This document shows positions 11,357 to 18,714 of a DNA stretch of 64,000 bases, one piece after another (position 1 is the stretch's first letter; each line of letters opens with the position of its first letter). Under the pieces are notes generated by a model that saw only the letters and a list, made by a program, of their open reading frames with translations, did not search any database and was not told the DNA's origin. The translations under genes were made by a program, and so were the position numbers. The stretch spans positions 19,755 to 83,754 of the forward strand of contig JAJZQO010000006.1 of assembly GCA_021847575.1 (NCBI GenBank). The letters run 5' to 3'. This DNA is from Bacillota bacterium. GTDB taxonomy: Bacteria > Bacillota > Sulfobacillia > JAJZYS01 > JAJYTV01.

Positions 11357-12544
11357 TCAGCGGCTGGACTGGAGGCCGAGGCGGCTTTGCAGGTCGGACA
11401 CCTTCGTCAGCTGCTCCCAGGGCAGGTCGAGATCGGGACGGCCGAAATGGCCGTAGGAAGCAACCTGACGGTAGATCGGCCGCCGCAGATCGAGGGCCCT
11501 GATGATGGCGGCCGGCCGAAGGTCGAAGACGTCCTGCACGGCTGCGGAGATCTCCCCATCCGGCACCCGGCCCGTGCCGAACGTATCCACCCGCACGGAC
11601 AGGGGGTGAGCCACCCCGATCGCGTAGCTGACCTGAATCTCGCAGCGTCGCGCAAGGCCCGCGGCAACGACGTGCTTTGCCACCCAGCGCGCGGCATAGC
11701 TCGCGGAGCGATCGACTTTGGAGGGGTCCTTGCCGGAGAAGGCGCCACCGCCGTGACGGGCCATGCCGCCGTAGGTATCCACGATGATCTTGCGCCCGGT
11801 CAGACCGGAATCGGCGGCTGGCCCGCCGTAGACGAACCGCCCGCTCGGGTTTACCAGGTACCGCGTGCGAGCGTCGCGCAACTCGAGCGGCACGACAGGG
11901 TCGATGACCCGCTCGCGGATCTCCGCCTCGAGCCTCGCGTTCGAGACGTCGTCCGCATGCTGGGTGGACACGACGACCGTGTCCACGTAGACGGGGCGGT
12001 CGTTCTCATAGCGGATCGTCACCTGCGTCTTGCCGTCCGGGCGCAGGAACTCCAGCGCGCCGCTCTTGCGCACCTCCGCGAGCCGCCGCGACAAGGCGTG
12101 TGCCAGGCTGATGGGCAGCGGCATCAGTTCGGGGGTCTCGTCGCAGGCGTAGCCGAACATCATCCCCTGATCGCCGGCGCCCTGATCCTGCGCCGCGGTG
12201 CCGTCGCGCGTCTCCAGTGCCTTGTCCACGCCCTGGGCGATGTCGGGAGATTGTTCGTCGATGGATGTCAGCACGGCGCACGTGTCCGCGTCAAAGCCGA
12301 ACTTCGCGCGAGTGTAGCCGATGTCGCGCATAGTCTGGCGAATGATGCTTGGCAGATCGGCATAGCAGGATGTCGTGATCTCGCCCGCCACGAGCACGAG
12401 GCCGGTTGTGACGAGCGTCTCCGCCGCTACCCTGGCATCTGGGTCGTTGGCAAGGATGGTGTCGAGAATCGCGTCGGAGATCTGGTCGGCCACTTTGTCG
12501 GGGTGTCCCTCGGTGACGGACTCCGATGTGAACAGGCTGTGCAA
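11357..12544 (-). CDS. metK: S-adenosylmethionine synthase
   Basis: MetK makes S-adenosylmethionine from methionine and ATP. The 395-residue product opens with [20 protein letters not shown], carrying the ATP-binding histidine, and contains the family motifs [12 protein letters not shown] near residue 118 and [17 protein letters not shown] near 263. The length is typical. SD GGAGGAGG precedes the ATG. The leader carries a SAM-I riboswitch and terminator, so expression should fall when SAM is plentiful. Confidence 0.98.
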   Translation of the reverse strand: MHSLFTSESVTEGHPDKVADQISDAILDTILANDPDARVAAETLVTTGLVLVAGEITTSCYADLPSIIRQTMRDIGYTRAKFGFDADTCAVLTSIDEQSPDIAQGVDKALETRDGTAAQDQGAGDQGMMFGYACDETPELMPLPISLAHALSRRLAEVRKSGALEFLRPDGKTQVTIRYENDRPVYVDTVVVSTQHADDVSNARLEAEIRERVIDPVVPLELRDARTRYLVNPSGRFVYGGPAADSGLTGRKIIVDTYGGMARHGGGAFSGKDPSKVDRSASYAARWVAKHVVAAGLARRCEIQVSYAIGVAHPLSVRVDTFGTGRVPDGEISAAVQDVFDLRPAAIIRALDLRRPIYRQVASYGHFGRPDLDLPWEQLTKVSDLQSRLGLQSSR

Positions 12545-12585
12545 AAGGATCCTCCTCCCTGATCGGCACTTCCCGGCACAAACAT

Positions 12586-12608
12586 AGCCGGACTACGAGA
12601 GTCCGGCT
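12586..12608 (-). terminator. riboswitch-linked terminator hairpin of metK
   Basis: On the minus strand AGCCGGACT and AGTCCGGCT form a 9-bp stem with a 5-nt loop, followed by ATGTTTGTG. It lies just after the SAM-I aptamer and about 40 bp before metK. It is the expected expression platform, although the U-tract is short. Confidence 0.8.
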
Positions 12609-12613
12609 GCGTT

Positions 12614-12712
12614 CTCTCATCCCTCAGCTGCGCTGCAGGGTTTGGCACCGTGGCAATCGCCCGGTTGCCGGGTTTCATCGGGCCAGCCCCTCCACCACTC
12701 GCGATGAGCATG
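12614..12712 (-). promoter_or_regulatory. SAM-I (S-box) riboswitch upstream of metK
   Basis: The minus strand carries the S-box conserved blocks in order: CTCATCGCGAGTGGTGGAGG, GGCCCGATGAAACCCGGCAA, GGTGCCAAACCCTGCAG and GGATGAGAG. The first and last blocks close helix P1 (CTCATC/GATGAG). This aptamer binds SAM; binding normally favours the downstream terminator. It places metK under feedback control by its own product. Confidence 0.97.
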
Positions 12713-12733
12713 TTCAATTTTTTGGCGAGCATC

Positions 12734-12763
12734 ATCCTAGCACAGGGCCGCAGATCGCGTCAA
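12734..12763 (-). promoter_or_regulatory. sigma-A promoter of metK leader
   Basis: On the minus strand TTGACG (12763-12758) and TAGGAT (12739-12734) are separated by 18 nt, about 25 nt upstream of the riboswitch. The same box pair with a 17-nt spacer occurs before tagO. Confidence 0.75.
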
Positions 12764-12781
12764 TGCAGGCCCGAGCGACGG

Positions 12782-13234
12782 TCAGACCGCTCCTTGGCCT
12801 CCCTGCCGTTCGCCTTCGAAGTCGCTGCGCTTGACGAGGGCGAACGCGACCGTAGCCTGAGCCACGACCCGGTCGGCGCAGAGTATGCGACCCTCGGCCT
12901 TCGCGAAGCCCCTGCGGTAAGCGACGATCTTGGCTTCGATGCGCAATTGGTCCCCCGGTCGAGCCGGCCGGTGGAACTTGGCTCCATCGACACCGGCGAG
13001 GACGCCGACGCGGTCGCCGATCTCCTCGCCGAAACACAGTCCGGCGGTCTGCGCCATGCACTCGAGCTGCAAGACGCCGGGGAAGATTGGCATGCCGGGG
13101 AAGTGCCCCTGGAACACGGGTTCGTTGTGGGACAGGTTCTTGATCGCCACGGCGCTTTCCCGCGGTACAATCTCAAGAATCCTGTCCACCATGAGGAATG
13201 GATAGCGGTGCGGCAAGAGCGCCAGGACGTCCAT
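12782..13234 (-). CDS. fabZ: 3-hydroxyacyl-ACP dehydratase FabZ
   Basis: FabZ dehydrates 3-hydroxyacyl-ACP to trans-2-enoyl-ACP in fatty-acid elongation. The 150-residue product shows MDVLALLPHRYPFLMVDRI at the N-terminus and the active-site segment with the catalytic His in GHFPGMPIFPGVLQLE. A glutamate in ECMAQTAG fits the usual second catalytic residue. The length is typical. It follows mbl on the same strand, as the fabZ homologue ywpB lies near mbl in B. subtilis. Confidence 0.96.
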   Translation of the reverse strand: MDVLALLPHRYPFLMVDRILEIVPRESAVAIKNLSHNEPVFQGHFPGMPIFPGVLQLECMAQTAGLCFGEEIGDRVGVLAGVDGAKFHRPARPGDQLRIEAKIVAYRRGFAKAEGRILCADRVVAQATVAFALVKRSDFEGERQGGQGAV

Positions 13235-13286
13235 CGTCGGCCTCCTACAGCCTCGGGACGCGTGCCCCTGCGGCTCGGATTCGGAG

Positions 13287-14291
13287 TCAGATCACGCGCT
13301 TGAACACTACGATGTGCCGCCCCACCAGTTCCATCTCGAGAGCGCGCGCGGTGCCGAGTGCAACCGATGACATCGGATCCTCCGCGCGCTGTGCAGGCAG
13401 CCCCGTTTCGCGGGAGATCAGCTCCGGCATGCCGTGCAGGAGGGATCCTCCCCCCGTAAGCCAGATACCGCGGTCCAGGATGTCAGCGAGCAGCTCCGGC
13501 GCCGTTTCCTCGAGCACCCGACGGACCGAGTCGACGATCTGGTGCGCTGGCTCCATCAGGATCGGCCGCACGTCCGCGGGCGTGAGGGTAATCGTGCGGG
13601 GCATCCCCGTGAGCAGGTCGCGCCCGCGGATGTCGATCGCGCCGACCCGCCCGTCGGGGTGAACCGAGCCCACCTCGATCTTGACCTCCTCGGCCGTGCG
13701 CTCGCCGATCGCAAGGCTGTAGGCGGACTTGAGCTCGTGCGAGATCGCCGCGTCCATGGTGTCGCCACCGACGCGCACCGAATCGCTTGCGGCTATGCCA
13801 CCGAGCGTCAGCACGGCAACATCGGTCGTGCCACCGCCGATGTCCACCACCATGTGGCCACTCGCCTTAGTAATATCCAAGCCGACGCCGAGCGCCGCGG
13901 CCAGTGGCTCCTCGATGAGCTCCACCTTGCCCGCCCCGGCGCTCTGCGCCGCCTCGCGCACCGCCCGCCGTTCGGCGCCCGTGGCGCCAGTCGGTATGCA
14001 CACCATGACGCGCGGCCGCGTCATGCTCCGCCCAGGTGTCACGCGCGCAATGAAATGGCGCAGCATGGCTTCGGTGATGTCGTAGTCGGCGATCACGCCG
14101 TCCCGAAGCGGCCGCGACGCCACGATGGATCCAGGTGTCCTGCCCAGCATCTGGCGAGCCTTGTCGCCGATGGCAACGAGCCGGCCCGAGTCCCGTTCCA
14201 CTGCCACCACAGACGGTTCCCGCAACACGATCCCTTTGCCGCGAACCGCCACGAGGACGTTGGCCGTCCCCAGATCGACCGCGATTTCCAT
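13287..14291 (-). CDS. mbl: MreB-family actin homologue (Mbl-type)
   Basis: This forms membrane-associated filaments that guide the lateral wall synthesis machinery. The start ATG 14291 lies 8 nt after GGAGG; an in-frame ATG five codons upstream is less likely. The 334-residue product has the actin-like phosphate-1 motif EIAVDLGTANVLVAVRGKGI, phosphate-2 VVDIGGGTTDVAVLTLGG and adenosine motif WLTGGGSLLHGMP. I call it mbl rather than mreB because it directly follows spoIIID, as in B. subtilis. The sequence alone does not separate the paralogues. Confidence 0.9.
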   Translation of the reverse strand: MEIAVDLGTANVLVAVRGKGIVLREPSVVAVERDSGRLVAIGDKARQMLGRTPGSIVASRPLRDGVIADYDITEAMLRHFIARVTPGRSMTRPRVMVCIPTGATGAERRAVREAAQSAGAGKVELIEEPLAAALGVGLDITKASGHMVVDIGGGTTDVAVLTLGGIAASDSVRVGGDTMDAAISHELKSAYSLAIGERTAEEVKIEVGSVHPDGRVGAIDIRGRDLLTGMPRTITLTPADVRPILMEPAHQIVDSVRRVLEETAPELLADILDRGIWLTGGGSLLHGMPELISRETGLPAQRAEDPMSSVALGTARALEMELVGRHIVVFKRVI

Positions 14292-14384
14292 GCAGGCGTC
14301 CTCCAACCATGCCGTCCGACATCATGGGCAATTCTCGCGGCAAGGTCGAAGGTCCTGCATTATTAATCCAACAAGGCCGTGAAT

Positions 14385-14615
14385 CTAGAGAGACCGTTCG
14401 AGGAACTTGCGCCGCGTCGCCTCGCCGCCACGAATATGGCGTTCGGCTTTGTTGTGCTCGAGCACGAGTTTGACTTCGCGAGCGAGCTGCGGGTTGATGC
14501 GCGGTAGCCGTTCGGTCACATCTTTGTGCACTGTGCTCTTGGAGACTCCGAAGCGGTGGGCGGTATCCCGTACCGTGTCCTTCGTCGCCAGAATGTAATC
14601 CGCGACCTCCATCGC
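14385..14615 (-). CDS. spoIIID: spoIIID, 3' part (interrupted gene)
   Basis: SpoIIID is a small DNA-binding regulator of mother-cell genes during sporulation. This part encodes MEVADYILATKDTVRDTAHR, then the helix-turn-helix FGVSKSTVHKDVTERLPRIN and the tail EHNKAERHIRGGEATRRKF, all diagnostic of the family. The frame is open upstream to GTG 14651, giving a possible 88-residue protein with N-terminus MTQTPVRLTIERA, but no SD precedes that GTG. The expected N-terminus (V/M-K-D-H-I-W-K-R) lies instead at 16796-16755. Joining the two parts in frame gives about 84 residues, the normal length. Translation of the 88-residue form by coupling to the overlapping recombinase gene remains possible. Confidence 0.9.
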   Translation of the reverse strand, partial: AMEVADYILATKDTVRDTAHRFGVSKSTVHKDVTERLPRINPQLAREVKLVLEHNKAERHIRGGEATRRKFLERSL

Positions 14616-14619
14616 GCGC

Positions 14620-15981
14620 TCAATGGTCAGACGCACGGGTGTTTGCGTCACCGGCGCCGCAGGCGCGGATCTCCGCCGCGTCGGGCCCGAACCAGACGCT
14701 TAGGCCGAGGTAGCGCAGGATGTCGCGGCGGCCACGGGCATCGGCCCGCTTAAGGTAGGCGAGCGCCGCCTCGGCGTCCTGTTTCCCGCCGCCGCGTTGA
14801 GGCTCGAGGTCAAGCGCCTTGAGGCGGCCGTCCACCTGACTGAGGGCAAGGGTGAGATCCTCGGCGGACAGACGGCCTGCGCCGCCCGCCTGAACAAGTC
14901 GCCGACGCCGCGACTCAAGCCGCCGACGATCCCTGGCGCGCGCGCGTTCGGCCCATGCCTCCACCTCGGGAGTCTCATGCCTGGCAGCGCTCTCGAGCTC
15001 CGACACCACGAGTGCCCAGATTGCGGCCTCCGTCTCCGCCGCGGGGTAGTACGGCGAGCTGCAGGGCGGTTTCGCCCGTTTGCCCGCACATGCATAGTAG
15101 GGGCGGCTGCCGCCGCTTCCTGTCACGGCGCGGCCGCATATCGCGCAGCGGGCCACTCCACTCAGCACGTAGACCCTGCCGTGGCCCGCAGGTCTTCTGC
15201 GGCGCGCCGCAAGCGCCCTTGCGGCCAGGTCGAACGCCTCCCGCGCCACAAGGGGCGGCATGGAGATGCTGCCCTGGCCCTTGAGCATGCTCATCCGGCC
15301 GAGATAGGTAGGGTTGCGCAAGATGCCGTAGACCGCGGACTGGGAGAACTCCCCTCCCCCTTTGGCATGAAGTCCCGCGGAGTTGAGCGCGTCCGCGATG
15401 GCCTGCGTTGACATCTGCGGCGCCATCGCGAACACGGCTCGCACGATGGCCGCCTCCGCCACATCCACGACGAATCCCTTTCGCTTGCGGTCGTAGGCGT
15501 AGCCGAGGATCTGCGTGCCTGTGACCGCCTTGCCCTCGCGCAGGCGCTGCTGCTTGCCCTGGCGCGTGCGCTCGCGGATCTTGTGCGCCTCGAACTCCGC
15601 GATAGCGCCGCGTATGGCGTAGAGCAGACGACCATCAGGGGTTGGCCGGCGTTCGAATTGGACGAAGTGCAACTCGACGCCAATGCTTTCTAGCTGGTCC
15701 GTCAGGATCAGCTGATGGCTCAAATTGCGTGCCAGGCGATCCGGGTCAAGGCAGACGACGGCTTGGATCTCGTTCGCCTTGGCGGCCGCCAGAAGCGACT
15801 GCAAACCCGGTCGGGTGATGTCCGCGCCCGAGATGCCCGCGTCGACAAAAGAGCGCATTTCCGTCGCGCCGAGCTGCTCGGCCAAGGCCTGGCAGCGCTG
15901 GATCTGTCCTTCCAGAGAGGTGCCGTGCTGGGCCTGCTCCTCCGTCGAGACGCGCGCGTAAAGCGCGACGCAGAGACTCAC
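14620..15981 (-). CDS. large serine recombinase (SpoIVCA/integrase type)
   Basis: This enzyme should perform site-specific recombination through a serine-DNA intermediate. The GTG start at 15981 overlaps the stop of the 30-residue ORF as GTGA. The 453-residue product has the resolvase domain with catalytic Ser in YARVSTEEQ and the arginine motif DRLARN. The recombinase domain lies at about 150-260 (GTQILGYAYDRKRKGFVVD, YGILRNPTYLGRM), then a zinc ribbon (CAICGRAV...YYACAGKRAKPPC) and a basic coiled-coil tail. The stop codon falls 4 nt before the first candidate core in the downstream spoIIID part, so the gene ends exactly at the element border. The enzyme is short compared with many phage integrases but complete. 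Confidence 0.93.
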   Translation of the reverse strand: MSLCVALYARVSTEEQAQHGTSLEGQIQRCQALAEQLGATEMRSFVDAGISGADITRPGLQSLLAAAKANEIQAVVCLDPDRLARNLSHQLILTDQLESIGVELHFVQFERRPTPDGRLLYAIRGAIAEFEAHKIRERTRQGKQQRLREGKAVTGTQILGYAYDRKRKGFVVDVAEAAIVRAVFAMAPQMSTQAIADALNSAGLHAKGGGEFSQSAVYGILRNPTYLGRMSMLKGQGSISMPPLVAREAFDLAARALAARRRRPAGHGRVYVLSGVARCAICGRAVTGSGGSRPYYACAGKRAKPPCSSPYYPAAETEAAIWALVVSELESAARHETPEVEAWAERARARDRRRLESRRRRLVQAGGAGRLSAEDLTLALSQVDGRLKALDLEPQRGGGKQDAEAALAYLKRADARGRRDILRYLGLSVWFGPDAAEIRACGAGDANTRASDH

Positions 15982-16070
15982 CTGAGCTTGCCCTGCCGGC
16001 GCAGTTGCTCGAGCAGGACCTGCCATGCCTTCAGCCATTCGTGCTGGGACACATCCACCCGGATCTCCAC
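15978..16070 (-). CDS. 30-residue ORF coupled to the serine recombinase
   Basis: GTG 16070 follows AGGGGG with a 7-8 nt spacing and opens a 30-codon frame ending in TGA at 15980-15978, which overlaps the recombinase GTG. The product is EIRVDVSQHEWLKAWQVLL plus EQLRRQGKLR after the initiator Met: an acidic start, an amphipathic helix with two Trp, and a basic end. I do not recognise it. Its position suggests it could set recombinase translation or act as a recombination directionality factor, but that is a guess. Confidence 0.6.
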   Translation of the reverse strand: MEIRVDVSQHEWLKAWQVLLEQLRRQGKLR

Positions 16071-16082
16071 GGCGCTTCCCCC

Positions 16083-16101
16083 TGTCCCGCGAACCGGGAC
16101 A
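16083..16101. repeat. hairpin before the 30-residue ORF
   Basis: TGTCCCG and CGGGACA form a perfect 7-bp stem around CGAAC. On the minus strand it ends immediately before the SD AGGGGG of the 30-residue ORF, so it could affect translation. A tiny frame (ATG TCC ACA TAG at 16115-16104) with a strong SD lies just upstream and might be a leader or chance. Confidence 0.5.
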
Positions 16102-16517
16102 ATCTATGTGGACATGTCCTCCTCCTTGCAGGATGGGCGCGGTACGATCGGACCCGCCTTGACGGGCCCATTCGGCACTATCGAGCCGAGTAGGCGCTTG
16201 CGCATCATGAATTCAGGCCGCGGACCATCCCCACGATTTGAGGATGGCGTGAACCGGGAGGCGTCCCGGTGGCTCTGCCGATCGTCTGCACCGTCGTTGT
16301 CTGATATCTCCTGTCCGACGACGGCACGCAGGCCCGGACACTCGGCCGTGACACCGGTTGACGCACCGCGCACCTCGGGCGTACAAGACCGCGGCATCAC
16401 CGCTTCGAGGGTATCGGACTCAAGCGTGGCTTGTGCGTACGCACCGGTCAGCCAAAGCTCCCCCTGGCGAACGGCATACGGCGCGTTTAGCCGCCTCGAT
16501 GGTACCGATTGCGCGGT
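16102..16517. other. non-coding part of the spoIIID intervening element
   Basis: No supportable gene. A long minus-strand frame crosses this stretch, but its composition looks like GC-driven openness, and it is only the read-through of the split spoIIID 5' end. The plus-strand frames are similarly unconvincing. Confidence 0.5.
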
Positions 16518-16742
16518 CGCCGGCCACTTGCCGGCGCTCCCCCGAAAAGGGGCGCGGGCGTTGCCCGCTATCCAGCCGGCACCGGGAACAGAGTTCCTGG
16601 TGCCGGCTTCGTCGTTCGGCAGCTGCTTCTTTCCCCGTGCGCAAGCGTCTGGACGGTCGTGGTCCCCTGCCAGGCAAAACACCGCTGCACGGGCGGAACC
16701 GCGAGACCAAGCACCGGCGCCCGCAACGGGCGCCGGTGCTTG
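16518..16742. repeat. cluster of five strong hairpins inside the intervening element
   Basis: Perfect or near-perfect inverted repeats occur at 16518-16536 (7 bp), 16535-16555 (CCCC/GGGG core), 16554-16568 (6 bp), 16574-16608 (16 bp with one G-U pair and a 3-nt loop) and 16708-16742 (15 bp perfect). The last ends 12 bp before the split spoIIID 5' part. They may be terminators that insulate the recombinase from spoIIQ-spoIIID transcription, recombinase-site structure, or a structured RNA. Confidence 0.7.
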
Positions 16743-16754
16743 CCTTGCAGATAA

Positions 16755-16796
16755 CCGGGCGGCGTCAAGCGCCCGCTTCCAGATGTGGTCCTTCAC
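16755..16796 (-). CDS. spoIIID: spoIIID, 5' part (interrupted gene)
   Basis: GTG 16796 follows AGGAAGGGG by 9 nt and encodes VKDHIWKRALDAAR, which matches the conserved SpoIIID N-terminus (M-x-D-Y-I-x-x-R-x-x-x-x-x-x). After about 14 codons the similarity stops and the frame runs into low-complexity GC-rich sequence. It begins 47 bp after the spoIIQ stop, the place where spoIIID is expected by synteny with B. subtilis. This part therefore supplies the ribosome-binding site and start that the 3' part lacks. Confidence 0.82.
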
Positions 16797-16842
16797 CGCA
16801 TCCGGCCCCTTCCTCGGCATCATTCGCGCAATACTTATGCGC

Positions 16843-17661
16843 TCAACTGTGCCGCGATGCGCCTGCCGTCGCGGCAGGTAACAGACTGGCGGGATCGATG
16901 GGCTGTCCCGCGCGCCTGATCGAAAAGCCGAGTTTTACGCCGCCGGCACCTGCCTGGGGCATCGTGCCGATCATCGTTCCCTGCCCGACTGTGCTTCCCA
17001 CCGCGAGGGACGTCGCAGCGAGACCCGTGTAGGTTGTGACGACGCTCTGGGGTGACGTCACGACGATCGTGAAGCCGCCGGATGCCTCGCGTTCCACCGC
17101 GGCGACGGCGCCTGGCAGCGCGGCGCGCACCGCCGCGCCAGGAGTCGCGGCGATCTCGAGACCCGTGTGGTAGAACCAGTAGCGACCGGTAGGATCAAAG
17201 ACCCAGCCATAGCCCATCGCCACGCGTCCCTGAAGCGGCCAAACGGCGGTTGCCGGCAGTGTGGGCGTGGCGGGGATGGTGGGTGCGTGGGCTGGCGATA
17301 CCGTGCCCGAGCCGGTGACGCCAGACTTGGCAGGGGCGGTTGGCCCGCTCGCGGAACCCGTTCCGTCGGGCGTGGGCTGCACCGCCATGGCCTGAGCCTC
17401 GGCGGCCCCCCGCTCAGCCGCCAGCATGCGCGTGCGCCCGAAGTCGCCGGAAAGCCGAACAGGTGTCTCGGGTGCCGCATTGCCGTTCGATAGGATGGTT
17501 ACGGCGGCGATGAGCACGACGAGCGCCCCCGCGCTCCAAAGCATTGGCTCTTGCCGCAGGGAGTCGCGAGCCCTGCGCGGAGCCAGGTAAACCCAGCGTC
17601 GGAAACCTGCTAGCCGACGATGCAAGTCCAAGGTCTGCGCCCGAAAAAGTGGGCGACACAC
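16843..17661 (-). CDS. spoIIQ: SpoIIQ-like degenerate LytM/M23 protein
   Basis: SpoIIQ is made in the forespore and bridges to SpoIIIAH across the two membranes during engulfment. The 272-residue product has one TM segment (MLWSAGALVVLIAAVTIL, about 40-57), a Pro/Thr/Ala-rich linker, and a C-terminal M23 fold (about 145-260). The first zinc motif is HTGLEIA, with Glu in place of the usual Asp. The usual HxH is replaced by KLGFS, so catalysis is unlikely, as in B. subtilis SpoIIQ. It lies directly before the 5' part of spoIIID. The start is uncertain: the GTG at 17661 overlaps its own candidate SD. Confidence 0.82.
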   Translation of the reverse strand: MCRPLFRAQTLDLHRRLAGFRRWVYLAPRRARDSLRQEPMLWSAGALVVLIAAVTILSNGNAAPETPVRLSGDFGRTRMLAAERGAAEAQAMAVQPTPDGTGSASGPTAPAKSGVTGSGTVSPAHAPTIPATPTLPATAVWPLQGRVAMGYGWVFDPTGRYWFYHTGLEIAATPGAAVRAALPGAVAAVEREASGGFTIVVTSPQSVVTTYTGLAATSLAVGSTVGQGTMIGTMPQAGAGGVKLGFSIRRAGQPIDPASLLPAATAGASRHS

Positions 17662-17779
17662 CTCCCTTCGCCGCTATTCTTTGCCGTGGCCGCCAGACAC
17701 AAACGCGGAAGGCCACCACGCCCCGATCTGCTATAGTGGCTTCGTCAAACAAAGGGCTGGCTTGAGGAGGAAGGCAAGG

Positions 17780-18553
17780 ATGGCTTTGCTGCAGGAGCGC
17801 CGGGGATCGGTGGCGATCTTGACGTTCAACAGGCCCGAGTCGCTGAACGCTCTCAATCAGGAAGCTTTGCGGGAGTTCGAGCAGGCCGTCGATGCGATCG
17901 AGCACGACGACGAAGTCGGTGCCATGGTGCTAACCGGGGCCGGTGATCGCGCCTTCGTGGCCGGGGCGGACATCAGTCAGTTCACCCATCTCGACCTGTG
18001 GACGTCCGGCGCCTTCGCGGAGCGCACCCTTGCGCTCTTCCGCCGCATCGAAGTCTCGCCCAAGCCTTCGATTGTCGCCGTGAACGGCTTCTGCCTCGGC
18101 GGCGGCGTCGAGCTTTCGCTCAGCTGCGACATCCGGCTCGCGTCGGAGAACGCCAAGTTCGGTCAGCCGGAGATCAACCTCGGCATCATCCCTGGTTGGG
18201 GCGGCACGCAGCGCCTGCAACGCGTGGTTGGCCCGGGCTGGGCCAGGCAGATGATCCTGAGCGGCGAGATGGTCGATGCCCAGACGGCCTTGCGCATCGG
18301 CCTCGTCAACGAGGTGCTGCCCCGCGAGCTATTGCTGGATCGGGCCGTGGCGCTCGCGGAGCGCATTGGCGGACGGGCGCGCAAGGCCGTGGCGCTGGCG
18401 AAGCAAGCCATCCTGCGCGGCCAGGGTATGCCTTTGGAGGACGGCCTCAAGTACGAGACGGCCATGTGGCAGCTCGCCTTCGAAACCGAGGACTGCAAGG
18501 AGGGCGTCGCGGCCTTCCTTGAGAAGCGCGAGGCGAAGTTCAAGGGGCGCTGA
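17780..18553 (+). CDS. enoyl-CoA hydratase/isomerase (crotonase family)
   Basis: Crotonases hydrate or isomerise acyl-CoAs, commonly in beta-oxidation. ATG 17780 lies 9 nt after AGGAGG. The 257-residue product has the oxyanion-hole segments AFVAGADIS and NGFCLGGGVELSLS, and the two catalytic glutamates in GGGVEL and FGQPEINLGIIPGWGGTQ, as in true enoyl-CoA hydratases. It is followed by a strong terminator and so forms its own unit. Its position beside the acyl-CoA operon suggests related metabolism. Confidence 0.92.
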   Translation: MALLQERRGSVAILTFNRPESLNALNQEALREFEQAVDAIEHDDEVGAMVLTGAGDRAFVAGADISQFTHLDLWTSGAFAERTLALFRRIEVSPKPSIVAVNGFCLGGGVELSLSCDIRLASENAKFGQPEINLGIIPGWGGTQRLQRVVGPGWARQMILSGEMVDAQTALRIGLVNEVLPRELLLDRAVALAERIGGRARKAVALAKQAILRGQGMPLEDGLKYETAMWQLAFETEDCKEGVAAFLEKREAKFKGR

Positions 18554-18566
18554 GTCGGTAGGATCA

Positions 18567-18603
18567 GGCGCGCGGCTCTCGTGCCGCGCGCCTTTCGCTT
18601 TTT
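18567..18603 (+). terminator. intrinsic terminator after the enoyl-CoA hydratase gene
   Basis: GGCGCGCGGC and GCCGCGCGCC form a perfect 10-bp stem with a 6-nt loop, followed by TTTCGCTTTTT. It ends the hydratase transcript 14 bp after the stop codon. Confidence 0.92.
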
Positions 18604-18680
18604 CCGCGCGCCCCGCAATCTCTTGTCGACCCCTTCCTTTTCCCGAGGGTCTGCGGGGAACGTCCCACCCGAGAATCCGG

Positions 18681-18708
18681 TTGACACCGGCAGGCTTCAC
18701 ACTATAGT
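18681..18708 (+). promoter_or_regulatory. sigma-A promoter of the transporter/acyl-CoA operon
   Basis: TTGACA (18681-18686) and TATAGT (18703-18708) are separated by 16 nt. The likely transcription start is near 18715, the first base of the operator palindrome described separately. Confidence 0.85.
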
Positions 18709-18714
18709 GGTATA

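Larger units (their letters stand above)
14613..16772 (-). mobile_element. candidate skin-like intervening element within spoIIID
   Basis: The two spoIIID parts align in frame if 2,157 bp are removed. Boundaries are shown at a shared GCG (14613-14615 and 16770-16772); a shared CGC 9 bp further into the gene (14602-14604 and 16759-16761) is an equally good crossover with the same deletion length. The segment contains a 30-residue ORF, a large serine recombinase ending at 14620, and about 700 bp of non-coding, hairpin-rich DNA. No cargo genes are seen. Serine recombinases need only a short common core, which fits the lack of long direct repeats. Whether excision occurs, and whether it is limited to the mother cell, cannot be told from sequence. 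Confidence 0.75.

Noticed and set aside
16104..16823. A 239-codon minus-strand frame covering the non-coding half of the element
   Set aside because: Its first part is the split spoIIID 5' end; beyond about residue 20 the composition is Ala/Arg/Pro-rich, crosses perfect hairpins and shows no family features.
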